Shown here one piece after another: positions 35,498 to 43,333 of a DNA stretch of 64,000 nt (the stretch's first letter is position 1; the number at the start of each line of letters is the position of its first letter). The position numbers and the translations under genes are program-made. The DNA is from JARYLZ01 sp964388275. GTDB taxonomy: Bacteria; Bacteroidota; Ignavibacteria; SZUA-365. The notes beneath the pieces are model-generated. The model ran no database searches. It saw nothing but the letters and a program-made list of their open reading frames with translations, and had not been told where the DNA came from. The stretch is taken from positions 1 through 64,000 of the forward strand of contig CAYLZD010000004.1 of the NCBI GenBank assembly GCA_964388275.1. Reading direction: 5' to 3'.

Positions 35498-38260
35498 TCA
35501 GATTTCGATGATGGATTTCAACGTCTCTGCTATCAGCGTGCCGTGTACGCGGTCGTTCATCCCGGCGGGACTCAACAGAGCCTGGACCATGGACATTCCA
35601 AACGACCGTACCGACGCGCCGTCCGGCCTCCTTCCCGACTTTACCTTTAAACCCGCGATGCTCAGATTCTGAATCACGGAGTAATGAGCGCTGTTGTATT
35701 CCAGCTCATGCACGGCCTTCATGACATCGTCGCGCGTGTACCCGAAAGCTCCGACCAGATGATAATAGGGCCGGCGGAGATCGTCGGTTTTGCCGCAGGT
35801 GATGACCAGTTCCTTCCGATGAGACTCGTGAATCGTCTCCGGCGTCGGTATGCGCGACTTGACACCCTCCGTCACCGTCGCCGCATCCACATCCGCGAAG
35901 AGCAGAATAGCGCCTCCGCGAGCAGCGGCATCTACAGCCGCATAAGTCGCGAGGCAGTCGTTCGCGGCGATGATGCTAATCGGAAACGAACCACCGATCG
36001 GCACCGTTGGGACGACCCGGTCGGATATCGCCAGTTCCCTCAACATGCGGCGCCGGATTTCGTTCGGTTCCACGATGATCACCTTGATATGAGGCCACAG
36101 GCGTTTCAGCGCGAGAACGCAGAGCGAACCCATGGCGCCTCCGCCGAACACGATGACATTCCCCTCCGCGCCTGCATCCTCCGAAGTGGAGGCCAATTCG
36201 CGCTTTATCTTGAACAGTCCGTGCAAGACGCCGGCAAGCGGTCCGACCAGCGGCAGGGAGTCGTCAGGGAAGGCTCGGCCGACTTTGACGACGCACGAGT
36301 AAGGAACGAGCGCCAGCTTCGTCAGGCACCCGTGAAAATCGATGCCCATGGTCCTGATGCCGTCGCAATATGCGAGCGCATCGTCGCCGCAACGATCGCA
36401 GAGTGAATGCGGCAACAGCGCCACCTTGTCGCCGGGTTTGAGGAAGCCCATCAGGAATCCCGGATCCAGAACGAAACCGCCGGCCTCCCGTCCCAGAATG
36501 AAATCGGCGCCGGCGGCTCCCGACCTGTGCCCGTGAAGCACACGCGCGTCGATATGGCTCAAGGCGGCCCGGATCACCCTCACCAGCACGAGATAATCCG
36601 GATTAAGCGACGCCGCGTCCACAACGGGGAACGGATTCACATCCGCATCGAGCCAACGGCCTCCGTCCTCGACCGCCAGACGCCGCGGCAGGATTTCATT
36701 GCGAAGGAGCTCAGGCCGGCGCGTTCCGCTTCCCGTCCGGCCCACGCCCGCGGGAAGAATCACATCGCCCGGATCTGGAAAACCGAACAGGCGACGCAGA
36801 TGACGCTCGAACATCAGGACCGCCGAACAGTCGAGAGTCGTCTGGCGGAATGCCAGATCCCGAGCGACCGCTCCCATTTTATGCAGGCGTAAAACGCCCG
36901 GCAGAATGACTCCCGTCAGGAACTCCTGCCCGGCAATTTTCTGATCCGCTTCCGGGCTGTATTCACGGCTCCTCGGGATCAACACGAAGCGGATACCGGC
37001 ACGGCCGGCCGGTTGGACGGGATACGCGATCAGGTTGTAGGGGTAATTCCATTCCTTCATCGCTTCGATCAAACGCGCCGCCATAACGCAGTGCTGCGAG
37101 TCATGAGCTTCCGAAAACGTCACCCCGTAGTACGGCGCGCCCGAAATGCGCACGATATCCGCCGCGTTATCCGCATCGCGGCAGATTTCCCAGGCGCATT
37201 CGCCCCATACGGGCATGGGCGCCGCATCGGCGGGAAAACAATTGATCTGGAGATGAGCGACGCTTCGGCCTGCGTCGGGGAACGAATTGACGTATACAGC
37301 ATACGGCTTCCCGCTGTGCGCGTCGATGATCGCGGAATGCTCCCCGGCAAGGTGATCGATGCTGAAATCATCGAAACCGCGGCGGACCAGCTTCGCCGCC
37401 ATTTCTATGTCCACGGAATCTATGTCGATGCGATGTGTGTCGCCGCTGCCGCTGTCGGCGGGAGGAAAAATGACAAGCTGCCCTTTTACTATCGGGAATT
37501 CATTTGCGATCATCAAATATTCGCGGCCGAGGCAGCTGAATCGGCTGACCGGGCGATCCCGCACCTCGCCCCTGCTCAAGGCGCAGAAATCGCAAGTCAC
37601 GTTTTTCAATGGCGGCCTCCTCTCGGCCCGCTTTCTGTTGATCACGTAAAACGCCCCCCACTCGCTCCTGCCACGGGCGCGCGTGAACCGAACCATTTCT
37701 CCTTCATAAGCAAACACGCGCTGCCGCGTGGTTGTGCGCGCGATGGTGCGTTTCCGTTTCGGCTTCAGGCCGCCCGGGACCGAAGCGGTATGCCGGCACT
37801 CACCGCGCCCGTCCGATGACGCGGGGAGCGCCGGCTTGAGTATTTCTCCCGCCTTGCCGGGCGGAAATAAAGCCAGATTCTCCTCGCGGACCATGTCGAC
37901 GAGCTGGATGTAAACGAAATCGCGGATTCCGAATATGTACACGTTGAAGTCGTCCTCGGCAACCGCTCGTTCAAGGAATCTCCAAACGGCGTTTCGAAGC
38001 GTGGGCACACCCTGGAATGTGAGCGGCAGCAGTTGTACCGGACAATTCCTCGTCATCTGCTTGAGGCGCGCCTGCCCGCCGGTCCTCTTCCTGAGCTTCA
38101 CCACTCGCGGCAGCTTGTCCGGCACGTGATCCATCGATACTACGAAAATTTGCGGATGCAGTCCCGGCAGTCTTTGAATCGCTTTCTCTTCTGAAATCGG
38201 AAAATCGAACTCGCTTACCGTGTAATTCCCATACTCGATACTGAATCGCAACGTGTTCAT
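35498..38260 (-). CDS. Three-part fusion: unknown N-domain, HIT-type phosphorylase, alcohol dehydrogenase
   Basis: A 920-residue protein. Residues about 1-210 are unrecognised and contain basic patches. Residues about 220-480 resemble the DUF4922/GDP-L-galactose phosphorylase (HIT superfamily) fold, with CDFC at about 223, NEFPIVKGQLVIFP, VYVNSFPDAGRS, and an SVAHLQI element at the expected HxHxQ site. The second His is Gln there, so classic HIT catalysis is doubtful. Residues about 540-920 are a medium-chain zinc alcohol dehydrogenase: ILGREAGGFV, GDKVALLP, CDRCGDDALAYC and the Rossmann VFGGGAMGSL. A sugar-phosphate or sugar-nucleotide oxidation role is inferred from the neighbouring SorC gene. 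The start is the ATG at 38260 behind AGGAG; a GTG three codons earlier is also possible. I know no named family with this order. Confidence 0.8.
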   Translation of the reverse strand: MNTLRFSIEYGNYTVSEFDFPISEEKAIQRLPGLHPQIFVVSMDHVPDKLPRVVKLRKRTGGQARLKQMTRNCPVQLLPLTFQGVPTLRNAVWRFLERAVAEDDFNVYIFGIRDFVYIQLVDMVREENLALFPPGKAGEILKPALPASSDGRGECRHTASVPGGLKPKRKRTIARTTTRQRVFAYEGEMVRFTRARGRSEWGAFYVINRKRAERRPPLKNVTCDFCALSRGEVRDRPVSRFSCLGREYLMIANEFPIVKGQLVIFPPADSGSGDTHRIDIDSVDIEMAAKLVRRGFDDFSIDHLAGEHSAIIDAHSGKPYAVYVNSFPDAGRSVAHLQINCFPADAAPMPVWGECAWEICRDADNAADIVRISGAPYYGVTFSEAHDSQHCVMAARLIEAMKEWNYPYNLIAYPVQPAGRAGIRFVLIPRSREYSPEADQKIAGQEFLTGVILPGVLRLHKMGAVARDLAFRQTTLDCSAVLMFERHLRRLFGFPDPGDVILPAGVGRTGSGTRRPELLRNEILPRRLAVEDGGRWLDADVNPFPVVDAASLNPDYLVLVRVIRAALSHIDARVLHGHRSGAAGADFILGREAGGFVLDPGFLMGFLKPGDKVALLPHSLCDRCGDDALAYCDGIRTMGIDFHGCLTKLALVPYSCVVKVGRAFPDDSLPLVGPLAGVLHGLFKIKRELASTSEDAGAEGNVIVFGGGAMGSLCVLALKRLWPHIKVIIVEPNEIRRRMLRELAISDRVVPTVPIGGSFPISIIAANDCLATYAAVDAAARGGAILLFADVDAATVTEGVKSRIPTPETIHESHRKELVITCGKTDDLRRPYYHLVGAFGYTRDDVMKAVHELEYNSAHYSVIQNLSIAGLKVKSGRRPDGASVRSFGMSMVQALLSPAGMNDRVHGTLIAETLKSIIEI

Positions 38261-38600
38261 GCCGGGCACTCCTGGCGCTGTGAGTACTGTTCAAGTGTAT
38301 GAAACGTCCAAGGCAATAGCAACGAATTTGGAAAATAATCACGCGTATTAAGCCAGATCTGTAGGCGGCAAGCATTCGGTCGCATCTCTTTAATTATAAA
38401 GATTTTATGATGCCACAGGCATTCAGTATGCTGAAATGTGTCCGAAGAATTCGGGTGAATTCTAACATTCTCACCCAAAATCTCCCCGAATCCGAAAACA
38501 GGTGAAATGCAATTCCAGAATCCGCAAAACTGCGCCGATAATTAATCAATGCGGCGGCGCGCGGCTTCACTCAAACCTGACGCTTCGCAATAATCCACTC
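38261..38600. other. Divergent regulatory region of the fusion gene
   Basis: A 340-bp AT-rich gap between the leftward fusion gene and a rightward small gene. A minus-strand TATAAT is visible at 38398-38393 but without a clear -35. Two inverted repeats, given separately, stand upstream of that hexamer. The reading frame of the rightward gene is open back to a GTG at 38502. Confidence 0.4.
38422..38463. promoter_or_regulatory. Two inverted repeats, candidate operators
   Basis: TTCAG-TATG-CTGAA (38422-38435) and AGAATTC-GGGT-GAATTCT (38446-38463) are perfect inverted repeats with four-base spacers. They lie just upstream of a possible -10 (38393-38398) for the fusion gene. Their spacing (centre to centre about 26 bp) is unusual for chance. 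A SorC-type operator is the prime candidate. Confidence 0.45.
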
Positions 38601-39101
38601 ATGAAACCAGAGCCTGGAGATAAAGCCAAAATCAAATCGCGCATTGCAAGGACATCCCGGAAGAGCCGGCCGTATCCGTTGGCCTCGGTCCAAGAGGTCA
38701 TCAACGGCATATTCTGCTGGGAATGCAAAATGGACGAGAAGAAGAAAGTCCTGGAATGGTACGATGCATATGATATCAGTCCAATCGCCAAATTCAGATG
38801 CGAGATGATCGGCGTCGGCCTGGGGCTGCGCTTCGAAAGCCGGTCCATGACCGTTTCACTGTCCATCCCCGCTTCGAACATATTCGCCTTTGTGAGACAA
38901 ATCGCCGTCGATAAGCAGATGGAAATCGGGCTCGAGGCGCGAAACGACTGGATCGCGCTTTCAATCGAGCTGGCTGTCAGAGACGCCATGCATCTCGATG
39001 CCGCGGCGCTGTCGGCTCTGAAAACGCGTCTGCTGCGTCTCTGGCATGCGAGTGCGATGCTGTCGCGCAGCATCCCGGATATAATGAAGTCGAACACCTG
39101 A
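38601..39101 (+). CDS. Unknown soluble protein ahead of AAA-like genes
   Basis: A 166-residue protein with a basic N-terminal 25 residues, then mixed alpha/beta. The middle alternates strands (CEMIGVGLGLRFESRSMTVSLSIP) and the end is helical (LDAAALSALKTRLLRLWHASAML). This layout recalls YbjN/CesT-type chaperone-like folds, but I cannot confirm it. I chose the ATG at 38601 over the open frame to 38502. It precedes the AAA-like ORFs by 41 bases on the same strand and may be their partner. Confidence 0.45.
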   Translation: MKPEPGDKAKIKSRIARTSRKSRPYPLASVQEVINGIFCWECKMDEKKKVLEWYDAYDISPIAKFRCEMIGVGLGLRFESRSMTVSLSIPASNIFAFVRQIAVDKQMEIGLEARNDWIALSIELAVRDAMHLDAAALSALKTRLLRLWHASAMLSRSIPDIMKSNT

Positions 39102-39142
39102 ATTTCATCTGTAATCCGGTATCGGCTTCGGTAAGCCCGGTC

Positions 39143-39925
39143 ATGCCGCTCCCCGCGGTCATGGAAATCGATCCCGCTTGCTCGGAATGGCTGTCCGAGA
39201 TCACCGACCTTCTCGACGCCGGTCTCCTTCTCGCTCTGGCGGCCCCTTCGCAGCTGCCGCGCAGCTACCTGCTGTCGGCGCTGGCCAGGCGCGGCATCAG
39301 TACGGGAGGTCCGACGATCGGAATGCTCCGCCCTTTCGCCGTGAATTCGAGTTCCTTGCTGGACATAGTCGAGAATGCTCCGGGTATACTGGTCGCGCCC
39401 TTGTCATTCCTGCAGATGGGCGAGGACGCGTACTCGATGGCCGAGAGATCGAACGCGCTTCTTGAAGCGCTCTCCTCAATTCGCCGTCCTATCATATTCA
39501 CAGGCGCGGTCGAGGAGTTTCAAGCCGTGTTCGGTGGTCACGGCGGAAAAAGCGATCCCATGCATCCGGTGCTGATGCATGCGCCGGAGGTGCCGGCGGC
39601 TTCCCTGCTGCGCTATGCCGTGGAAGCCGAGGCGCGGAGGCAGGAAGTGCTTTCGGCGGCCGCGCGCTCGGAACTGCAGCGCGAAATCACGGATGAAACG
39701 GTCGGCTTGACGAGGGAGGATTTCGAAAGAATCATCCCCGCGGTCGTCACCCGCGAGGTGCGGATCAAGGGTCCAGGGCGCATCAGAGAACGGGACACAC
39801 GACGATTCATCGACTCGCTCCGAGAACGTCGCGAAACTGCGGCCGCGGGTTCCTTGATGAAGCGTCCAAAAGACGGCAACCGGGATCTGCGCAGAAAAAT
39901 GGCGGACTCTTTCATGGATCCTTAA
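39143..39925 (+). CDS. Degenerate AAA+-like protein, N-terminal part
   Basis: A 260-residue protein. The first 140 residues can be read as an AAA+ core without its phosphate-binding loop: LLLALAAPSQLPRSYLLSALARR sits where Walker A would be, and GILVAPLSFLQM where Walker B would be. The remainder has a helical lid (REDFERIIPAVVTREVRI) and a basic linker. It stops with TAA at 39923-39925. The reading frame then continues in the same phase into the next ORF, whose first codons align with the ClpB second AAA+ domain. It could be the 5' part of a single broken gene, or a separate subunit. Function unknown. Confidence 0.45.
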   Translation: MPLPAVMEIDPACSEWLSEITDLLDAGLLLALAAPSQLPRSYLLSALARRGISTGGPTIGMLRPFAVNSSSLLDIVENAPGILVAPLSFLQMGEDAYSMAERSNALLEALSSIRRPIIFTGAVEEFQAVFGGHGGKSDPMHPVLMHAPEVPAASLLRYAVEAEARRQEVLSAAARSELQREITDETVGLTREDFERIIPAVVTREVRIKGPGRIRERDTRRFIDSLRERRETAAAGSLMKRPKDGNRDLRRKMADSFMDP

Positions 39926-39949
39926 TTCGCGGCATTCCTGAAAGGCCGT

Positions 39950-40630
39950 TTGCTCTCTCAAGAGGCGGCGCTGAACGAACTCGCGGCGCGGCATCAGGGC
40001 GCCGTCTGCGAGATCAGCGACATGGACCATGCGCCTGATCATCTCAGGAGCGATATCGCCGACATATTCCTGCACATTCTCGAAACGGGCAGCGCGCAGA
40101 CTTCCACAGGGGCGCTGGTGGACTGTTCAGGCGCTGTGTTCGTCTTCACCATCAACCTGCCGAACCGAATGGACGAGGCCGCCTACACGCGTCTCGGCTT
40201 CGGCGGCGCGGGCGCCGAGGAGGCGGAGGGACGGATCATGAGACAAGCGATACAACTGTTTTCCACCGCCTTCCTGGCGCGCGCAGGAAAAATAATCGTC
40301 TACAAACCGCTCGAAGAAGCTGCCATGCGGACTTTGGCCGCCCGCGAAATTGAAGCAGCCGTTTTCAAGGCGTCCCGGAATTGCGGCCTGACCCTGACCG
40401 GAATACGCGTGCAGGAAAATGCGGCGGAGACTGCCGTCCGAGCGCGCCGGTCGCTCCTGTTGCAGCTCGGCGCCAGAAGCGTGCTCGAGAACGCGAGAAG
40501 CCTCGACGCAGCCGCCTTCGTCGAGTATTACAACCGGGGCGGAATCTCGCCGCTAATGACGCTCGAGGCGCTGGGAGACGGCCTCCGGATAAACGAGATG
40601 CCCGTGGCGCCTGATGAAGGAATGTTCTGA
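39950..40630 (+). CDS. ClpB-like second AAA+ domain lacking nucleotide-binding motifs
   Basis: A 226-residue protein that aligns along its length with the C-terminal half of ClpB D2: ALNELAARHQGAVCEISDMDHAP against the LTEAVRRRPYSVVLLDEIEKAH region, then the FLHILETGSAQTSTGALVDC and VFTINLP pair (sensor 1), FLARAGKIIVYKPL, and the LGARSVLENARSL arm. Walker A is absent and Walker B is ISDMDH rather than DE, so ATP hydrolysis is unlikely. The start would be TTG at 39950 with AAAGG upstream. The frame is in phase with the preceding ORF, with only TAA between. It is probably a pseudo-ATPase or a decaying gene. Confidence 0.5.
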   Translation: MLSQEAALNELAARHQGAVCEISDMDHAPDHLRSDIADIFLHILETGSAQTSTGALVDCSGAVFVFTINLPNRMDEAAYTRLGFGGAGAEEAEGRIMRQAIQLFSTAFLARAGKIIVYKPLEEAAMRTLAAREIEAAVFKASRNCGLTLTGIRVQENAAETAVRARRSLLLQLGARSVLENARSLDAAAFVEYYNRGGISPLMTLEALGDGLRINEMPVAPDEGMF

Positions 40631-40632
40631 GT

Positions 40633-40656
40633 GCGGCCGCGGCAAACTCCGGCCGC
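40633..40656 (+). terminator. Weak terminator hairpin
   Basis: GCGGCCG (40633-40639) pairs with CGGCCGC (40650-40656) across a ten-base loop, three bases after the AAA-like stop. The following tract is TGTTGCC, so efficiency is uncertain. Confidence 0.35.
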
Positions 40657-40680
40657 TGTTGCCGCCGCCCCGGCGCGGGC

Positions 40681-41217
40681 CTATTTTACGAACTCCGCCT
40701 CCTTAATATCCTGCGTAGGGAATTCGCCGGCGGATTTGAGCGCGGGGGTTTCCAGCATCAGCTCGAACGACGGGACGAGCAGGCCGGTCTCCGTCCGCGT
40801 GACCGTGAAATCCAGTGTTTCTCGTCCTCTTTGATAAAACGCGTCCTTCCGGAAGCGCCCGGAACACGCGCCCCCGGCGGTATCCGCCCTCCATTCCGAC
40901 CCGAACGCGATTTTTACGCCGTACCTTCCTTCGGGGATGTTTTTGACCGCAACCGTTTCGCCGGCGCGCACATATACAAAACGGATGCAGGATTCCGTTT
41001 CCTCGTTCACAAGCTTGCATGCGACGTCAAGTCCCCGGCCCACGTTTATAATAAGGTAGTTGTCCAATTCCGGGGCGAAGGCGGGCTTCCCGTTCCAGCA
41101 AGGCGGCGTAGCGCCGCTCTGCGGCCTCCCGGCCGCGCTGTCACACGTCTCCTGGGCCGAGGAATCCATCCCCGAGAGAAAAGACAGCGCACACCACAGC
41201 ATAATGTAACGCGGCAT
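40681..41217 (-). CDS. Secreted protein of unknown function
   Basis: A 178-residue exported protein. The ATG at 41217 has a strong AAGGAG eight bases upstream; the frame opens six codons earlier. The signal segment ends at GMDSSAQ. The mature protein has four or five Cys (ETCDSA, PPCWN, DVACKL, ESCIRF, GACSG), so disulfides are likely, and beta-rich strands with YVRAGETVAVKNIPEGRYGVKIAFG. That strand-turn pattern recalls carboxypeptidase-regulatory-like Ig folds. The function is unknown. It is convergent with the AAA-like genes and divergent from the transporter pair. Confidence 0.55.
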   Translation of the reverse strand: MPRYIMLWCALSFLSGMDSSAQETCDSAAGRPQSGATPPCWNGKPAFAPELDNYLIINVGRGLDVACKLVNEETESCIRFVYVRAGETVAVKNIPEGRYGVKIAFGSEWRADTAGGACSGRFRKDAFYQRGRETLDFTVTRTETGLLVPSFELMLETPALKSAGEFPTQDIKEAEFVK

Positions 41218-41323
41218 CTTACGTTCTCCTTGCATTTCCCCGGCAATTTATGGATAAGACGCGCCGAGGCAAAACCGGCCGAGGCCCTCCATTGAATGAT
41301 ACCCTCAGACTCAGTACCTTGCA

Positions 41324-43225
41324 ATGTCCATAAGGACATTCCGCCAATCCCGCTGTTTCATCGTGATCCCCACCGACCTGAAAAGCATTGCACTGATGGG
41401 CGTGGCCCTCGCGCTCGCCGCGCTTTTTTTAGCGCTGTGGAGGAAGCGCGACCTGCTGACCGTGTTCGCGGGAGGACGCTGGTGGCTGACCTGGTTCGCC
41501 ATCTCCATAATCACGCAGATGGACGAGATGACCTCGATCTTTTACGCTCCAGCCGAGGCTTTCCGTTTCATCGGGGGAAGCGCGATCATCTTCCTCGCTC
41601 TTACTTCCGTGTTGATGCGCTTCATGTCGACACGCATGACCGAGATAGCCCAGATTCTCGAGCATCACAACATTCGCGGAGGAGGAGTCTATTCGTTTTC
41701 GTACCTGGTGCTCGGTCCAACTGTGAGCTTCGTGGCCGTTTCGTCGATTCTGGTGACCTACGTCCTCACGGCCAGCATATCAACCGTATCCGCGGTGCAG
41801 AACGGCCTGGCTTTCATAGACATTTCTCCCGCGGCGACCATGTTTTTCAACTTCGCGATAGTCTGGGCGATCGCGGGACTCAACATACTCGGCATACGGG
41901 AAAACGCCCGTTTCACTTATCGGACCTTCGCCATAGCGGCCATCGTACTCGTGCTGCTTCTGGTTTCAGGCTTGCTATCCATGGACGGAGTCCAGATAAG
42001 CAGGATAGAAACCGTCACAAGCGACGTTTTTTCACGTTTCTTGACTCTCGACCTCGGGATTCAGACATCCAACATCGGCTACCTTATAATGGGAACGGCA
42101 AGTTGCATTCTCGCCTATTCAGGGATCGAGTCGGTCATTCAGACCGCCGGACTCACGCGATCATGGCATGACTGTCGCAAGGCCTACAACTACAGGGCAG
42201 TCACCGTGGGCATATTCACTCCGCTGCTGTCTTTGCTGGTCCTTTCCTCCGGAATAGATCCCTCGCATCACGAGACCGACCTGATCACGCAATATGCGGC
42301 CATGCTCAACGGACGGTTTTTCGGGTACGCCGTGGCGGCGGTCGCGAGTTTCACGCTGATATTCGCCGTGAACACCGCGTTCATAGCTTCCAGCGAATTG
42401 TTGGAACGCGTCGCGGAGCGTTACGATTTCAAATGGCTGATCGCCGTCAACAAAAGGCACAGTCTTTACCGCATACACATCATCAGCGCCGTGATGTATT
42501 CGGTGATCATTCTCATCACAAGCGGACAACAGGCCCTGCTCGCCGAGATGTACGCAATCGGCCTGATAGCGAGTTTCGCGATCAACCTGGGTTCCTTGCT
42601 CGTGTACAGGTATTTCCGCGGGACAGCCGACATTCAGAAGTATTTCACTCACAGGTCCACCACTCTCCTCATCTTTCTGGTAATTGTCGCCTGCTTCCTC
42701 TACCTGGCTTTCATGAAGCCGTACGGATTGATGCTCTGGTCGATCACGAGCGGAATATTCCTGTTCGTCGGTCTTGTTATTGCGCGCAAGCGCGCGCCTG
42801 AAATACAGCAGCTTCGCCAAACGGACAATCCGCTCGAGCTCGCAGCCTGGCTCGGCGCCGCAGAATCCGGACGTATCCATCTTATTTTCAGGAGGCCCAA
42901 GGAGGAGGCGGAATTCGAAGGAGCCGACGCAACGCGCGCATATGTGAGTTTCTACATGCCTCGGCAGGGCATACCGCCGAGAGTCTCTGAAAATCACTTC
43001 CGCTTTCCCTCCTCCCCCCAATCATTGTACCGGGATATCAGCACGATCATCGAGCTGATCAGGTATGAACTTCCGCATCTGAAGCTCACCGTGCATCTGG
43101 GCTGGCCGATGTCGTCCTGGCTCGACCGCATCTCCATCGGGTTCCTTGTGATGAACCTGATGCGTCTCCCGAAGCGCTTTCCGCAGGTGGCTTTCAGAAT
43201 AGAGTACGACGAAAAGGCGGGGTAA
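41324..43225 (+). CDS. APC-type transporter with unusual C-terminal domain, copy 1
   Basis: A 633-residue membrane protein with about 12-13 TM helices in the APC fold and a cytosolic tail. GGRWWLTWFAISIITQMDE, ILGIRENARF, YSGIESVIQ and NTAFIASSELLERVAER are notable blocks. Beyond the last helix (about 490) is a tail of about 140 residues (TDNPLELAAWLG, RQGIPPRVSENHFRFPSSP, KLTVHLGWPMSSWLDR) that I cannot assign. It is probably regulatory. The next gene is a close paralogue in tandem. Substrate unknown; amino acid or polyamine is the family default. Confidence 0.72.
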   Translation: MSIRTFRQSRCFIVIPTDLKSIALMGVALALAALFLALWRKRDLLTVFAGGRWWLTWFAISIITQMDEMTSIFYAPAEAFRFIGGSAIIFLALTSVLMRFMSTRMTEIAQILEHHNIRGGGVYSFSYLVLGPTVSFVAVSSILVTYVLTASISTVSAVQNGLAFIDISPAATMFFNFAIVWAIAGLNILGIRENARFTYRTFAIAAIVLVLLLVSGLLSMDGVQISRIETVTSDVFSRFLTLDLGIQTSNIGYLIMGTASCILAYSGIESVIQTAGLTRSWHDCRKAYNYRAVTVGIFTPLLSLLVLSSGIDPSHHETDLITQYAAMLNGRFFGYAVAAVASFTLIFAVNTAFIASSELLERVAERYDFKWLIAVNKRHSLYRIHIISAVMYSVIILITSGQQALLAEMYAIGLIASFAINLGSLLVYRYFRGTADIQKYFTHRSTTLLIFLVIVACFLYLAFMKPYGLMLWSITSGIFLFVGLVIARKRAPEIQQLRQTDNPLELAAWLGAAESGRIHLIFRRPKEEAEFEGADATRAYVSFYMPRQGIPPRVSENHFRFPSSPQSLYRDISTIIELIRYELPHLKLTVHLGWPMSSWLDRISIGFLVMNLMRLPKRFPQVAFRIEYDEKAG

Positions 43226-43333
43226 CAGCAGGGAATTCGCCTTGTTTTTTGGACTCGGCTCGTCGGTTGCGCGGCGTCTTCAGATGTAATAGGTTGCGTT
43301 CTTTCCATACGCAGACCACATTCCCCTGCATCC

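Noticed and set aside
38567..39097. A 176-residue minus-strand frame against the small unknown gene
   Set aside because: The plus-strand frame fits the direction of the two following ORFs and has more natural composition; the minus frame looks like a Ser/Arg-rich shadow.
39923..39925. TAA between the AAA-like ORFs as a selenocysteine or pyrrolysine codon
   Set aside because: These use TGA and TAG, not TAA; a true stop, a nonsense mutation or a sequencing error are the options.
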